From the NCBI RefSeq assembly GCF_024807945.1, contig NZ_JANUFD010000019.1, forward strand, positions 95,800-159,799: a stretch of 64,000 nucleotides of DNA, given 5' to 3'. Every line of letters starts with the position of its first letter. Within the stretch, counting starts at the first letter, position 1. The position numbers were made by a program, and so were the translations under genes. Source of the stretch: Pseudomonas sp. JUb42 (GTDB taxonomy: Bacteria > Pseudomonadota > Gammaproteobacteria > Pseudomonadales > Pseudomonadaceae). The notes beneath the pieces were generated by a model, which saw only the letters and a program-made list of their open reading frames with translations, ran no database searches and was not told the origin of the DNA. This document shows, in pieces, positions 49,241-57,288 of the stretch.

Positions 49241-50653
49241 ATGAATAAAGCCCCTTTCGCCCTGCTCCCTCTGCTGATCCTGCTTGGCGCCTGCAGTCAG
49301 GCGCCCGTGCCTCTGGACAGCGGCATCACACCACCCAAGAGCTGGCAAACGCCCGCTGCGGCAGCCGCGCAGTACCCGCAATGGTGGAACAGTTTCAACA
49401 GTCCGCAATTGACGCGCCTCATCGAGCAGGCGCGTCAGGGCAGCCACGACCTCAAGGCCGCCGTGACCCGGGTCCGTCAGGCCCGCGCCGATGTACGCAT
49501 CGCTGGCGGCACGTTGCTGCCCAAGCTCGATGCCAGCGCCAATGGTTATCGCCAACGCCTGCTCAAAGGCCAGGGCTACAACGAACTCGACACTTCCAGC
49601 AGCGAACGCACCTACCATTACTTCAACCTGGGCCTGACCGCCAGTTATGAGGTGGACTTCTGGGGCGGCAATGCGGCGGCCCGGGACAGTGCCGAATACA
49701 ACCTGCAAGCCTCTGCCTTTGATCGCGACACCCTTGAGCTGAGCCTGCTGGGCAGCGTCGCCGACAATTACCTGACCACCCTCGCCGCCCGTGAGCAGGC
49801 GCGGATTGCCGAACTCAACCTGAACAACGCCGAGAAAATCCTCGCGCTGGTGCGCAACCGCTATCAGGCCGGCTCCGCCACGGCCCTGGAACTGGCCCAG
49901 CAGCAAAGCCTGGTCGCCAACCAACAACGCCAGTTGCCGCTCTATCGGCAACTGGCGCGTGAAGCACTGATAACCCTCGCCACGTTGCTCGGCGAGCCGG
50001 TGCAGAATCTCAGTCTGGATGAGCAACCCTTCGAACAGATCACCGGCCCGGCCATCGACAGCGGCATACCCAGCCAGTTGCTGACTCGCCGCCCTGACAT
50101 CGCCAGTGCCGAAGCACGGCTGGCCGCTGCCCAGGCCGATGTCAGCGTGGCCAGGGCGGCGTTATACCCGACACTGAACCTGACCGCTGGCCTGGCCACA
50201 GGTGATGGGCAACTGGTCGATCTCACCCGTAACCCGGTATTCAACCTGGGCGCAGCCATTACCGCGCCGATCTTCAATAACGGCCAGCTACGTGCCGGGC
50301 GCGACAAGGCCATCGCCCGTCAGGACGAGCTGCTCGATACGTACCGTGGCGTGCTGATCACCAGCTTCGGTGAGGTGGAAAAGGCCCTGAACAGTGTCGA
50401 CGGTCTCGATCGCCAGGCGCGCTGGCAGAACGAAGAACTGACCCAGGCACAACGCGCGTTCGACCTGGCGGAGAGTCGCTACCGCGCGGGGGCCGAAGAC
50501 CTGCTCAGCGTGCTCGAGGCCCAACGCAGCCTGTTCAGCGCCCAGGCCGATCGGGTGCAACTGCGCCAGGACCGGTTGCAGGCCAGTGTGGCGCTGTACA
50601 AGGCCCTGGGAGGTGGCTGGAGTCTGTCGTCGGTGGTGGCTAACAAACGCTGA
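49241..50653 (+). CDS. opmQ: Outer-membrane efflux lipoprotein OpmQ
   Basis: A 470-residue TolC/OprM-type outer-membrane factor. The lipobox LILLGAC gives a lipidated cysteine near residue 18. Two outer-membrane efflux repeats follow, with VDFWGGNAAARDSAEYNLQA and the C-terminal ESRYRAGAEDLLSVLEAQRS. It is two bases after pvdT and completes the tripartite pump PvdRT-OpmQ. Confidence 0.92.
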   Translation: MNKAPFALLPLLILLGACSQAPVPLDSGITPPKSWQTPAAAAAQYPQWWNSFNSPQLTRLIEQARQGSHDLKAAVTRVRQARADVRIAGGTLLPKLDASANGYRQRLLKGQGYNELDTSSSERTYHYFNLGLTASYEVDFWGGNAAARDSAEYNLQASAFDRDTLELSLLGSVADNYLTTLAAREQARIAELNLNNAEKILALVRNRYQAGSATALELAQQQSLVANQQRQLPLYRQLAREALITLATLLGEPVQNLSLDEQPFEQITGPAIDSGIPSQLLTRRPDIASAEARLAAAQADVSVARAALYPTLNLTAGLATGDGQLVDLTRNPVFNLGAAITAPIFNNGQLRAGRDKAIARQDELLDTYRGVLITSFGEVEKALNSVDGLDRQARWQNEELTQAQRAFDLAESRYRAGAEDLLSVLEAQRSLFSAQADRVQLRQDRLQASVALYKALGGGWSLSSVVANKR

Positions 50654-50674
50654 CCTCGCAGCATACCTATTCTG

Positions 50675-50744
50675 CAGACGCTGCCGCAGGCTGCGAATGG
50701 ACTAGCTGACCCAACGCTGTCGCAGCCTGCTGCAGCGCCTACAA
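50675..50744. repeat. Palindromic repeat, CGCAGGCTGCG type
   Basis: CAGACGCTGCCGCAGGCTGCG pairs imperfectly with the downstream CGCAGCCTGCTGCAGCGCCT. It resembles a third common intergenic repeat of fluorescent pseudomonads. It lies between convergent opmQ and pvdP and overlaps the last codons of pvdP. Confidence 0.6.
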
Positions 50745-52349
50745 CCCACCCCTGCTCGGCCCCGCCGCCAGATGGCGGCCATACCAGGGTCGCTGTGGCA
50801 CTCGGCCCGCCAGGCGGTCGGCTTCTTCCTCGGGGCTGAAAATCACCTGCAAGGCCAGCTTCATGGTCTCGATATCCAGTTTGTCACTGCCGCCGCCGTT
50901 ACCCAGGCCCCAGGCCCCGCAGCCTTCCCGGGAAGGGCCGAGCCAGGGCTCGGCCACGCGCACCCAGCGCCCCGGCGCGAACCACGGAATACCGTTGACC
51001 GTCAGCGGCAGCACCTCACCGGGATGGGCTTGCTGATGAGCGAGGAACCAGTCATTGAGGCGGTCATCAATCCAGCCATGGAAGGCCCAGAACACCGGGT
51101 TTACATGGGAGGAAAACGGATCGCCGAGAAAATCATTGCCCGCACCGAACCAACGGCCGGCAAAGTCATAGTTGCGCCGTGCATAAGCCATGGGCAAACC
51201 CGAGTCAGGGTCACGACCCAGGGCGGCCCAGCGCATATGCAACCAGTCATGGATACCCAATTCGATGCGCGATCCCAACTCGCCCAGGCACAGGGTGCTG
51301 AGGTACTGCGGGTCGTGCAACTGGGCCTCCCAAAGCTGGAAATTGGCGTACAGCCCCTGATTGCTCTTGAGGTAATACAGCCACTGGCTGAAGGCGTCGT
51401 CGCCACTGGCTTGCCAGGTGGGCGGAACACTGTAGCCCGTGCGGTTGCTAAGGTAATCGACAAAGGCCTGAGTGCCCTGGCCCAGATAAGGCCGCGGCGC
51501 CGGCATGCAAGGCCAGGAACGCAGGTCCTGAATCTCGCGCACGCCATGGAGCATATGCCGGTGCATGAACAGGAAGTCCTCGCCAGAGCCGTTGCGATGG
51601 CGATCATGGCCGCGGGCGTTGCGCTCCTTGCCCAGTGGGCCGACCTGCCAGCCCAGGGCGCGGATCATCTGGCGGCGCGACTCATCGATACGGTGCCAGC
51701 GATCACGGCTGGCGTGCCATAACTGGTGGTAGTAGCGCCGTTGCGGCGAGATCAGATCGTCATGCAAGGCCGCAACGAAGGGCAGGCGCTCACGGGCTTC
51801 GACAAAGGCTCGGCGACTGGCGACAAAACGCGCCTGAGGGCCGGAATAGCCCGGCTGGGTCCCGGCCACGCGAACCTGCCCGCTGATCGTCGCGCCGCCG
51901 CCACCTTCACTCCAGTCACCCCAGATTTCATCCAGCACCGCGTCGCAGTCATAGGCCGCGCCTGACGGGGCGACCATCTTCCAGCGCAGCGTCGGCAAGT
52001 GCTCGGCCGCCAGCGGCCCATACACCTGCAAGCCGTCGTCCGCGTAAGGCGCACGCCCCAGATAGCCACGCACGGCACGGGCGCCCTGACCGACATCGAG
52101 CAGCAGCTCCAGCGGACCGGCCAGAGCAGCCAGCGCCGGGTGAGCGTCCACCAGCTGCCAGTCCCAGATACCCACCAGACGCTCGGCCAGAAAAGCATTG
52201 GGCAAGTCATCGACCGGCACCGCAGGCTCGTCGCTGCTCAGCTCCGCTTCCTGCACCTGGTTCCACTTCTGCCGCCCGTACCAGCCGGCAGGCAGCACTA
52301 CACCGGCGGCCACCAGGCCGGCCAGCATCCCTCGACGTGACACCTTCAT
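50739..52349 (-). CDS. pvdP: Pyoverdine tyrosinase PvdP
   Basis: A 536-residue periplasmic copper enzyme. A twin-arginine-type signal, MKVSRRGMLAGLVAAGVVL, opens it. Copper-binding histidines fit FMHRHMLHGVRE, IHDWLHMRW and SHVNPVFWAFHGWIDDRL. It hydroxylates the tyrosine of ferribactin and builds the fluorescent chromophore. A PvdS box lies 35-58 bases upstream, back to back with that of pvdM. The C-terminal codons lie within a palindromic repeat. Confidence 0.92.
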   Translation of the reverse strand: MKVSRRGMLAGLVAAGVVLPAGWYGRQKWNQVQEAELSSDEPAVPVDDLPNAFLAERLVGIWDWQLVDAHPALAALAGPLELLLDVGQGARAVRGYLGRAPYADDGLQVYGPLAAEHLPTLRWKMVAPSGAAYDCDAVLDEIWGDWSEGGGGATISGQVRVAGTQPGYSGPQARFVASRRAFVEARERLPFVAALHDDLISPQRRYYHQLWHASRDRWHRIDESRRQMIRALGWQVGPLGKERNARGHDRHRNGSGEDFLFMHRHMLHGVREIQDLRSWPCMPAPRPYLGQGTQAFVDYLSNRTGYSVPPTWQASGDDAFSQWLYYLKSNQGLYANFQLWEAQLHDPQYLSTLCLGELGSRIELGIHDWLHMRWAALGRDPDSGLPMAYARRNYDFAGRWFGAGNDFLGDPFSSHVNPVFWAFHGWIDDRLNDWFLAHQQAHPGEVLPLTVNGIPWFAPGRWVRVAEPWLGPSREGCGAWGLGNGGGSDKLDIETMKLALQVIFSPEEEADRLAGRVPQRPWYGRHLAAGPSRGGL

Positions 52350-52383
52350 CCACTGTACTCATGACGTGACTACTGCTGCGAAA

Positions 52384-52407
52384 ACGAATGATCAGCACAG
52401 CGATTTA
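52384..52407 (-). promoter_or_regulatory. PvdS-type iron-starvation box of pvdP
   Basis: Minus strand TAAAT, 16 bases, CGT, 35 bases from the pvdP start. Its TAAAT is nine bases from the TAAAT of the pvdM box, so the two promoters are back to back. Confidence 0.8.
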
Positions 52408-52416
52408 GCGCCTTGC

Positions 52417-52440
52417 TAAATTCTCCCCAACCCGACTCGT
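52417..52440 (+). promoter_or_regulatory. PvdS-type iron-starvation box of pvdM operon
   Basis: TAAAT (52417-52421), 16 bases, CGT (52438-52440), 56 bases before the pvdM start. No other such box was found before pvdO, ptaA, pvdA, pvdE or pvdF, so these probably share it. Confidence 0.8.
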
Positions 52441-52496
52441 TTCACCCAACAGGTTCGAACGGCATGGGGCCGTCGTACAGGCGGGTCGGATAGGCA

Positions 52497-53876
52497 ATGA
52501 CGAAGCACCCTCAACAGTCGCGCAAATGGCCGTGGGCAGTCGCCCTGTCGGCTCTGGTCCTGATCGCCGCCGCAGGCGCCTGGTGGTACTGGGTATATCG
52601 CCATGCGCATCCCTTCAGTCGCGACATCGAGCAGCGTGCCAACGCCTTGCAAGAGCGCATCCTCAGCCTGGATGCCCACCTTGACGTGCCGCTTAACTAC
52701 GGCAGCGACGGTCGCGAAGCCAACCGCGACGGCCCGACCCGGTTCGATCTGGTCAAGGCGGCCAAAGGCCGTCTGCGTGGCGCCTCCATTGCCATCTGGT
52801 CGTGGCCGGAGTTCTGGAGCGGGCCCAACTGGCCCCATCGCCCCACCGCCGGTTTCCAGGCGGCCATGGCCAATGAACTGGAAGTGCGTTATCGCATCAT
52901 CACCAGCATCGCCAGGGACTTCCCCGAGCAGGCCGGCATCGCCTACTCCCCCGCCGACTTCCGCCGCCTGGCCGGTGAAGGCAAGTTCGCCATCATCATC
53001 AGCATGCTCAACGCCGCGCCCCTGGGCGACGATATCGACAAGCTGAACCTGTGGGCGGCCCGAGGCATGCGCGTGTTCGGCCCTGGCTATGTGGGCAATA
53101 ACAGCTGGGTCGATTCGGCCCGCCCCCTGCCCTTCCTCGGTGACTCGGTAGACCCGCTGGGCGGCCTGTCGGATATCGGCCGTCGGGCCGTGTCCAGGCT
53201 CAATGACCTGGGCGTGGTCATTGATGTATCGCAGATGTCCAGCCAGGCCCTGAGCCAGATCACCCAACTGAGCCGCGCCCCGGTGATCGCCTCCCACACC
53301 GGCGTGCAGGGCATGATGGATATTCGCCGCAACCTGAGCGACGCCGACCTGGCCAGCATCAAGGCCACTGATGGCCTGGTCAACATCGTTGCCTACTCCA
53401 AGTACCTCAAGCCGTTTTCGCGCAAGACCATCGAAAAGATGAACGAACTGCGCGCCCGCTACAACCTGCCCGACGTGCAGAACCAGACCCAGATGGGCAC
53501 CACGACTGACCCGGTGTTCTCGATCTGGTCGGAAAAGAAATTCGGTGAATACCTCACGCCCTTCTACGACATCCTCGGCGAGGAGCCCGAAGCCACTCTG
53601 GCTGACTACGTCGACTCCATCGACTACGCCGTGAAGAAGATCGGCATCGATCATGTCGGCATCAGCTCGGACTTCAACGACGGTGGCGGCGTGGAGGGCT
53701 GGGAGAACGTCAGCCAGGTCCGCAACGTCACCGCCGAGTTGATGCAGCGTGGCTACTCCGACGAAGACATCGCCAAGCTCTGGGGCGGCAACTTCCTGCG
53801 TGTCTGGGAGGCGGCCCAGAAAGCCGCCGCACCGGCCGCTGCTGCCATCGTCCAACACTCCCAAGGAAAACCATGA
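52497..53876 (+). CDS. pvdM: Pyoverdine maturation protein PvdM (M19 dipeptidase family)
   Basis: A 459-residue periplasmic protein with a single N-terminal membrane segment (WAVALSALVLIAAAGAWWYW). The renal-dipeptidase fold includes LDAHLDVPLNYG, VIDVSQMS, IASHTGV and HVGISSDFNDGG. PvdM is needed for maturation of ferribactin to pyoverdine in the periplasm, not for classic dipeptide cleavage. Its stop overlaps pvdO by four bases. Confidence 0.9.
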   Translation: MTKHPQQSRKWPWAVALSALVLIAAAGAWWYWVYRHAHPFSRDIEQRANALQERILSLDAHLDVPLNYGSDGREANRDGPTRFDLVKAAKGRLRGASIAIWSWPEFWSGPNWPHRPTAGFQAAMANELEVRYRIITSIARDFPEQAGIAYSPADFRRLAGEGKFAIIISMLNAAPLGDDIDKLNLWAARGMRVFGPGYVGNNSWVDSARPLPFLGDSVDPLGGLSDIGRRAVSRLNDLGVVIDVSQMSSQALSQITQLSRAPVIASHTGVQGMMDIRRNLSDADLASIKATDGLVNIVAYSKYLKPFSRKTIEKMNELRARYNLPDVQNQTQMGTTTDPVFSIWSEKKFGEYLTPFYDILGEEPEATLADYVDSIDYAVKKIGIDHVGISSDFNDGGGVEGWENVSQVRNVTAELMQRGYSDEDIAKLWGGNFLRVWEAAQKAAAPAAAAIVQHSQGKP

Positions 53877-54748
53877 AACGTCTGACCGCACTGCTTGCCC
53901 TGGGCTGCCTGTCCCTCTCTTGCGAAGCCCTGGCGGCTGATCCGGTTGAGCCCGGCAAGGTATTCAAGGACTGCAAGGACTGCCCGGAAATGGTGGTGTT
54001 GCCTGCCGGCAGCTATGTCATGGGCACACCGGATGACGAAATGGGCAAACAGGATGACGAAGGCCCTCTGCATCAGGTGACCTTCGCCCAGCCCTTTGCT
54101 GTCAGCCGTTTCCATGTCACTGCCGAACAATGGCAGGACTATGCCAAGGCCACCGGCACCGTGCTGCCCGACGGCGATTTGCGCCCCGGCCGCCTGTGCA
54201 AAAACGGCAAGCCCAGCTATCCCCAAAGTCCGCGCCAGCCTGCCGTGTGCATGAACTGGGAAGAAGCCCATGGTTACATCCGCTGGCTGGCAAAGAAGAC
54301 CGGCCAGCCCTATCGCATGCTCAGTGAGTCAGAGCGTGAATATGCCGGCCGCGGCGGTTCCACCGGGCCCTTTCCGTTCCCCTTCGACAACGAAGGGGAA
54401 TACCAGATCACCAAGCACGCCAACGGCTACGGCCCCAAGGATGGCTTCACCTACACCGCCCCGGTGGGCAGCTTCCCGGCCAATGCCTTCGGCGTCTTCG
54501 ATGCCCATGGCAACGTTTATGAATGGGTCGAAGACTGCTGGCATAGCGACTATGTCGGTGCCCCCACCGATGGCAGCGCCTGGACCACCGGCGGCACCTG
54601 CAGCCATCGGCAGATTCGCGGTAACGACTATCTCGAACCGCCCATTTTCTCACGCTCCGGCAACCGCAACGAGCGCGAACCCGAAGTACGCGGCGACTGG
54701 TTGAGTTTCCGCGTCGCCCGCAATCTCAACGGTAATGACAAGGACTGA
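53873..54748 (+). CDS. pvdO: Pyoverdine maturation protein PvdO (FGE-like)
   Basis: A 291-residue periplasmic protein with a signal peptide (LTALLALGCLSLSCEALA). The formylglycine-generating-enzyme/SUMF fold is seen in MVVLPAGSYVMGTPDDEMG, FHVTAEQWQDY, VCMNWEEAHGYIRWL, FDAHGNVYEWVEDCW and RIRGNDY-like HRQIRGNDY. PvdO carries out the last oxidation of the chromophore (dihydropyoverdine to pyoverdine). Start ATGA is coupled to pvdM. Confidence 0.9.
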   Translation: MKRLTALLALGCLSLSCEALAADPVEPGKVFKDCKDCPEMVVLPAGSYVMGTPDDEMGKQDDEGPLHQVTFAQPFAVSRFHVTAEQWQDYAKATGTVLPDGDLRPGRLCKNGKPSYPQSPRQPAVCMNWEEAHGYIRWLAKKTGQPYRMLSESEREYAGRGGSTGPFPFPFDNEGEYQITKHANGYGPKDGFTYTAPVGSFPANAFGVFDAHGNVYEWVEDCWHSDYVGAPTDGSAWTTGGTCSHRQIRGNDYLEPPIFSRSGNRNEREPEVRGDWLSFRVARNLNGNDKD

Positions 54749-54770
54749 CGTCCGCCCACGGAGAAAAAAC

Positions 54771-55880
54771 ATGACCTCATTGAGTCGACGCCGTTTTGTC
54801 ACCGCTGCCACCCTGGCCAGCCTCGCCCCGGCCCTGCCCGCCTGGGCGGCAAAAAACCCTGCCAAGCCTGCGATCGACCCGATCTTCGGCGATGACATCG
54901 TCCGCCTGGACTACAACGAAAGCCCCTACGGCCCCAGCCCTGCGGCGGTCAAGGCCATGGAACTGGGTGCCCGCCAGAGCGGCCGCTACTACTACGAACA
55001 ACAGGTGCGCCTGATTGAGTTATTCGCCCGCCAGAACAAGGTGCCAAACGATCATGTCGCGGTGTTCTGCGGCTCGCGCTCGCCGTTGCAGTACGGACTG
55101 GCCCGCTCGGCGGGCGCCCGCAGCGTGGTCACCGCCGCGCCGACTTATGACTCGGTGGCCAGCGGTGCCCGCTATGTCGGCGCTGCGGTGCATGAAGTTG
55201 CCCTGGACGCCCGGCATGCCCATGACGTACGCGGCATGCTTGCCGCTGATGCCCAGGCGGGGGTTATCTATCTGTGTAACCCGAACAACCCCACCGGCAC
55301 CCTGACACCCCATGCCGATATCGAGTATCTGGTCAGCCACAAGCCCAAGGGTTGCCTGGCCATCATCGACGAAGCCTATCTGCACTTTTCCGACGCCCCA
55401 CCCTGCCTGAACCTGGCAGTAGAAAACGACGATGTGATGGTCCTGCGCACCTTCTCCAAGCTTTACGGCATGGCCGGAGCCCGTCTGGGACTGGTCATCG
55501 CCAGGCCCGAATTGCTCAAGGACCTGCAACGCTTCAATGGTCGCAATTTCATTTCCGTCAGCACCTCCCTGGGCGGCATTGCCAGCCTGGAAGACCCCGA
55601 CCTGGTGGCTCTGCGCAAGCGCACCAATCGCCACATCCTGCAAGACACCGTGCAACGCCTGCAGGCTGCGGGCTACCGCTGCACCGACGCCCAGGCCAAC
55701 TGTTTCATGATCGCCCTGGGCCGTCCGGCACAACCGGTGATCGATGCCCTCGAGCAACGCAAGGTCCAGGTCGGCCGGGTCTTCGGCGCATGGCCCGAGT
55801 GGATGCGTGTCACCGTCGGTACTGCCGAGCAGATGCAAGTCTTTCTGAATCAGTTCTTCAGCGTCATGCAGCACTCATAA
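54771..55880 (+). CDS. ptaA: Periplasmic pyoverdine transaminase PtaA-like
   Basis: A 369-residue class-I PLP aminotransferase with a twin-arginine signal (SLSRRRFVTAATLASLAPAL). It has NPNNPTGTL, DEAYLHF, the PLP lysine in FSKLYGMAGARLG, and a histidinol-phosphate-aminotransferase-like layout. PvdN, which usually sits here, is a class-V (desulfurase-fold) enzyme and would not show these motifs. PtaA of P. fluorescens A506 converts the chromophore-bound glutamate to alpha-ketoglutarate. The ATG at 54771 has CGGAG upstream; an upstream in-frame ATG at 54735 would place the signal too far in. Confidence 0.8.
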   Translation: MTSLSRRRFVTAATLASLAPALPAWAAKNPAKPAIDPIFGDDIVRLDYNESPYGPSPAAVKAMELGARQSGRYYYEQQVRLIELFARQNKVPNDHVAVFCGSRSPLQYGLARSAGARSVVTAAPTYDSVASGARYVGAAVHEVALDARHAHDVRGMLAADAQAGVIYLCNPNNPTGTLTPHADIEYLVSHKPKGCLAIIDEAYLHFSDAPPCLNLAVENDDVMVLRTFSKLYGMAGARLGLVIARPELLKDLQRFNGRNFISVSTSLGGIASLEDPDLVALRKRTNRHILQDTVQRLQAAGYRCTDAQANCFMIALGRPAQPVIDALEQRKVQVGRVFGAWPEWMRVTVGTAEQMQVFLNQFFSVMQHS

Positions 55881-55909
55881 AACCGGATAACACATTTCAA
55901 GGAGACCCC

Positions 55910-57241
55910 ATGATGAACGCCCTTAACAGCAAGACCGTTCATGACGTTATCGGCATCGGCTTCGGCCCGTCGAACCTGGCCCTGGCCATTGCCCTGGAAG
56001 AGCTGACACACAGCGAGGGGCGCAGTCTGAACAGCGTATTCATTGAAAAACAGGCCGATTATCGCTGGCATGGCAACACCCTGGTCGGGGGCAGCGAAAT
56101 GCAGATTTCTTTTCTCAAGGACCTGGTCAGCCTGCGCAATCCTTCCAGCCCCTACAGTTTCGTCAATTACCTGCATCGCCATGGTCGCCTGGTCGACTTC
56201 ATCAATCTGGGCACCTTCTATCCATCGCGCATGGAGTTCAACGACTACCTCTGCTGGGTGGCCGGGCACTTCAACAGCCAGGCCCACTACGGCGAAGAAG
56301 TGCTGCGTATCGAGCCGATCAACGTCGGCAGCGAAGTCGATCACCTGCGGGTGGTCAGCCGCGATCAGCAGGGCCGTGAACACGCACGCTATGCCCGCGC
56401 CGTGGTCGTGAGCAGCGGAGGTACGCCGCGAATCGTCGAGCCTTTCAATGAACTGATGGGCGACCCGCGAGTATTCCATCACGCCCAATACCTGAGCCAG
56501 GTCAGCAGCCTGCCCTGCGCCGCTGGCAAGCCGACCCGGGTCGCCATCGTCGGCTCAGGGCAGAGCGCCGCCGAAGCCTTCATGGACCTGCATGCCAGCT
56601 ATCCCTGCGCCCGCGTCGACATGATCGTGCGCGGTTCGGCACTGAAACCGGCGGATGACACGCCGTTCGTCAACGACATCTTCTCGCCCGCCTATACCGA
56701 CCTGGTGTTCGACCAGCCCCCGCAGGAGCGCCGCAAGCTGTTGCAGGAGTATCACAACACCAACTATTCGGTGGTCGACCCTCAGTTGATCGAACGCATC
56801 TACGGCATTCTCTATCAACAGAAAGTCTCCGGTGATTTGCGCCATAACGTGCTGTGCCGCCAGCAGATCGACAGCGCCCGTACCACCGACCAGGGCATCG
56901 AACTGATGCTCCACGACCTGGCAACCGATGATCGCCGTCAGCACCGCTACGATGCGGTCATCCTTGCCACCGGCTACGAACGACGTTCCCATCGCGATCT
57001 GCTCGCGCCAGTGGAGCAGCACCTCAAGCAGTTCGATGTTGATCGTCACTACCGCGCCCTGGCCAGCCCCGATCTCAAGGCAGCCGTGTTCCTGCAAGGA
57101 TTCTGCGAGGCCTCCCATGGCCTGAGCGATACCTTGCTGTCGGTGCTGCCGGCACGCAGTGAAGAAATCGGCCGGGCGCTGTATGCGCTGAGTGAAACCC
57201 GACGCCTCGAACAGCCCCTGGCTGCCCTGGCCGGCATCTGA
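55910..57241 (+). CDS. pvdA: L-ornithine N5-monooxygenase PvdA
   Basis: A 443-residue flavoenzyme, the same length as the P. aeruginosa protein. FAD site GIGFGPSNLALA (residue 15), NADPH site VAIVGSGQSAAEAF (about 217), and ATGYERR late. It hydroxylates ornithine before formylation by PvdF and use by the NRPSs. ATG at 55910 follows AAGGAG; the longer reading upstream is a shadow of ptaA. It lies in the pvdM operon, unlike P. aeruginosa where it is separate. Confidence 0.93.
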   Translation: MMNALNSKTVHDVIGIGFGPSNLALAIALEELTHSEGRSLNSVFIEKQADYRWHGNTLVGGSEMQISFLKDLVSLRNPSSPYSFVNYLHRHGRLVDFINLGTFYPSRMEFNDYLCWVAGHFNSQAHYGEEVLRIEPINVGSEVDHLRVVSRDQQGREHARYARAVVVSSGGTPRIVEPFNELMGDPRVFHHAQYLSQVSSLPCAAGKPTRVAIVGSGQSAAEAFMDLHASYPCARVDMIVRGSALKPADDTPFVNDIFSPAYTDLVFDQPPQERRKLLQEYHNTNYSVVDPQLIERIYGILYQQKVSGDLRHNVLCRQQIDSARTTDQGIELMLHDLATDDRRQHRYDAVILATGYERRSHRDLLAPVEQHLKQFDVDRHYRALASPDLKAAVFLQGFCEASHGLSDTLLSVLPARSEEIGRALYALSETRRLEQPLAALAGI

Positions 57242-57288
57242 GCGTTGCGCTCACACCCTCCCCTGGACCGGCTCAGCGAGACCTCGAC

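Noticed and set aside
54771..55880. pvdN
   Set aside because: The motifs are those of class-I aminotransferases, whereas PvdN is a class-V PLP enzyme.
55352..55909. N-terminal extension of pvdA
   Set aside because: This in-frame stretch is the ptaA coding region read in another frame; pvdA has its own AAGGAG and ATG at 55910 and the expected 443 residues.
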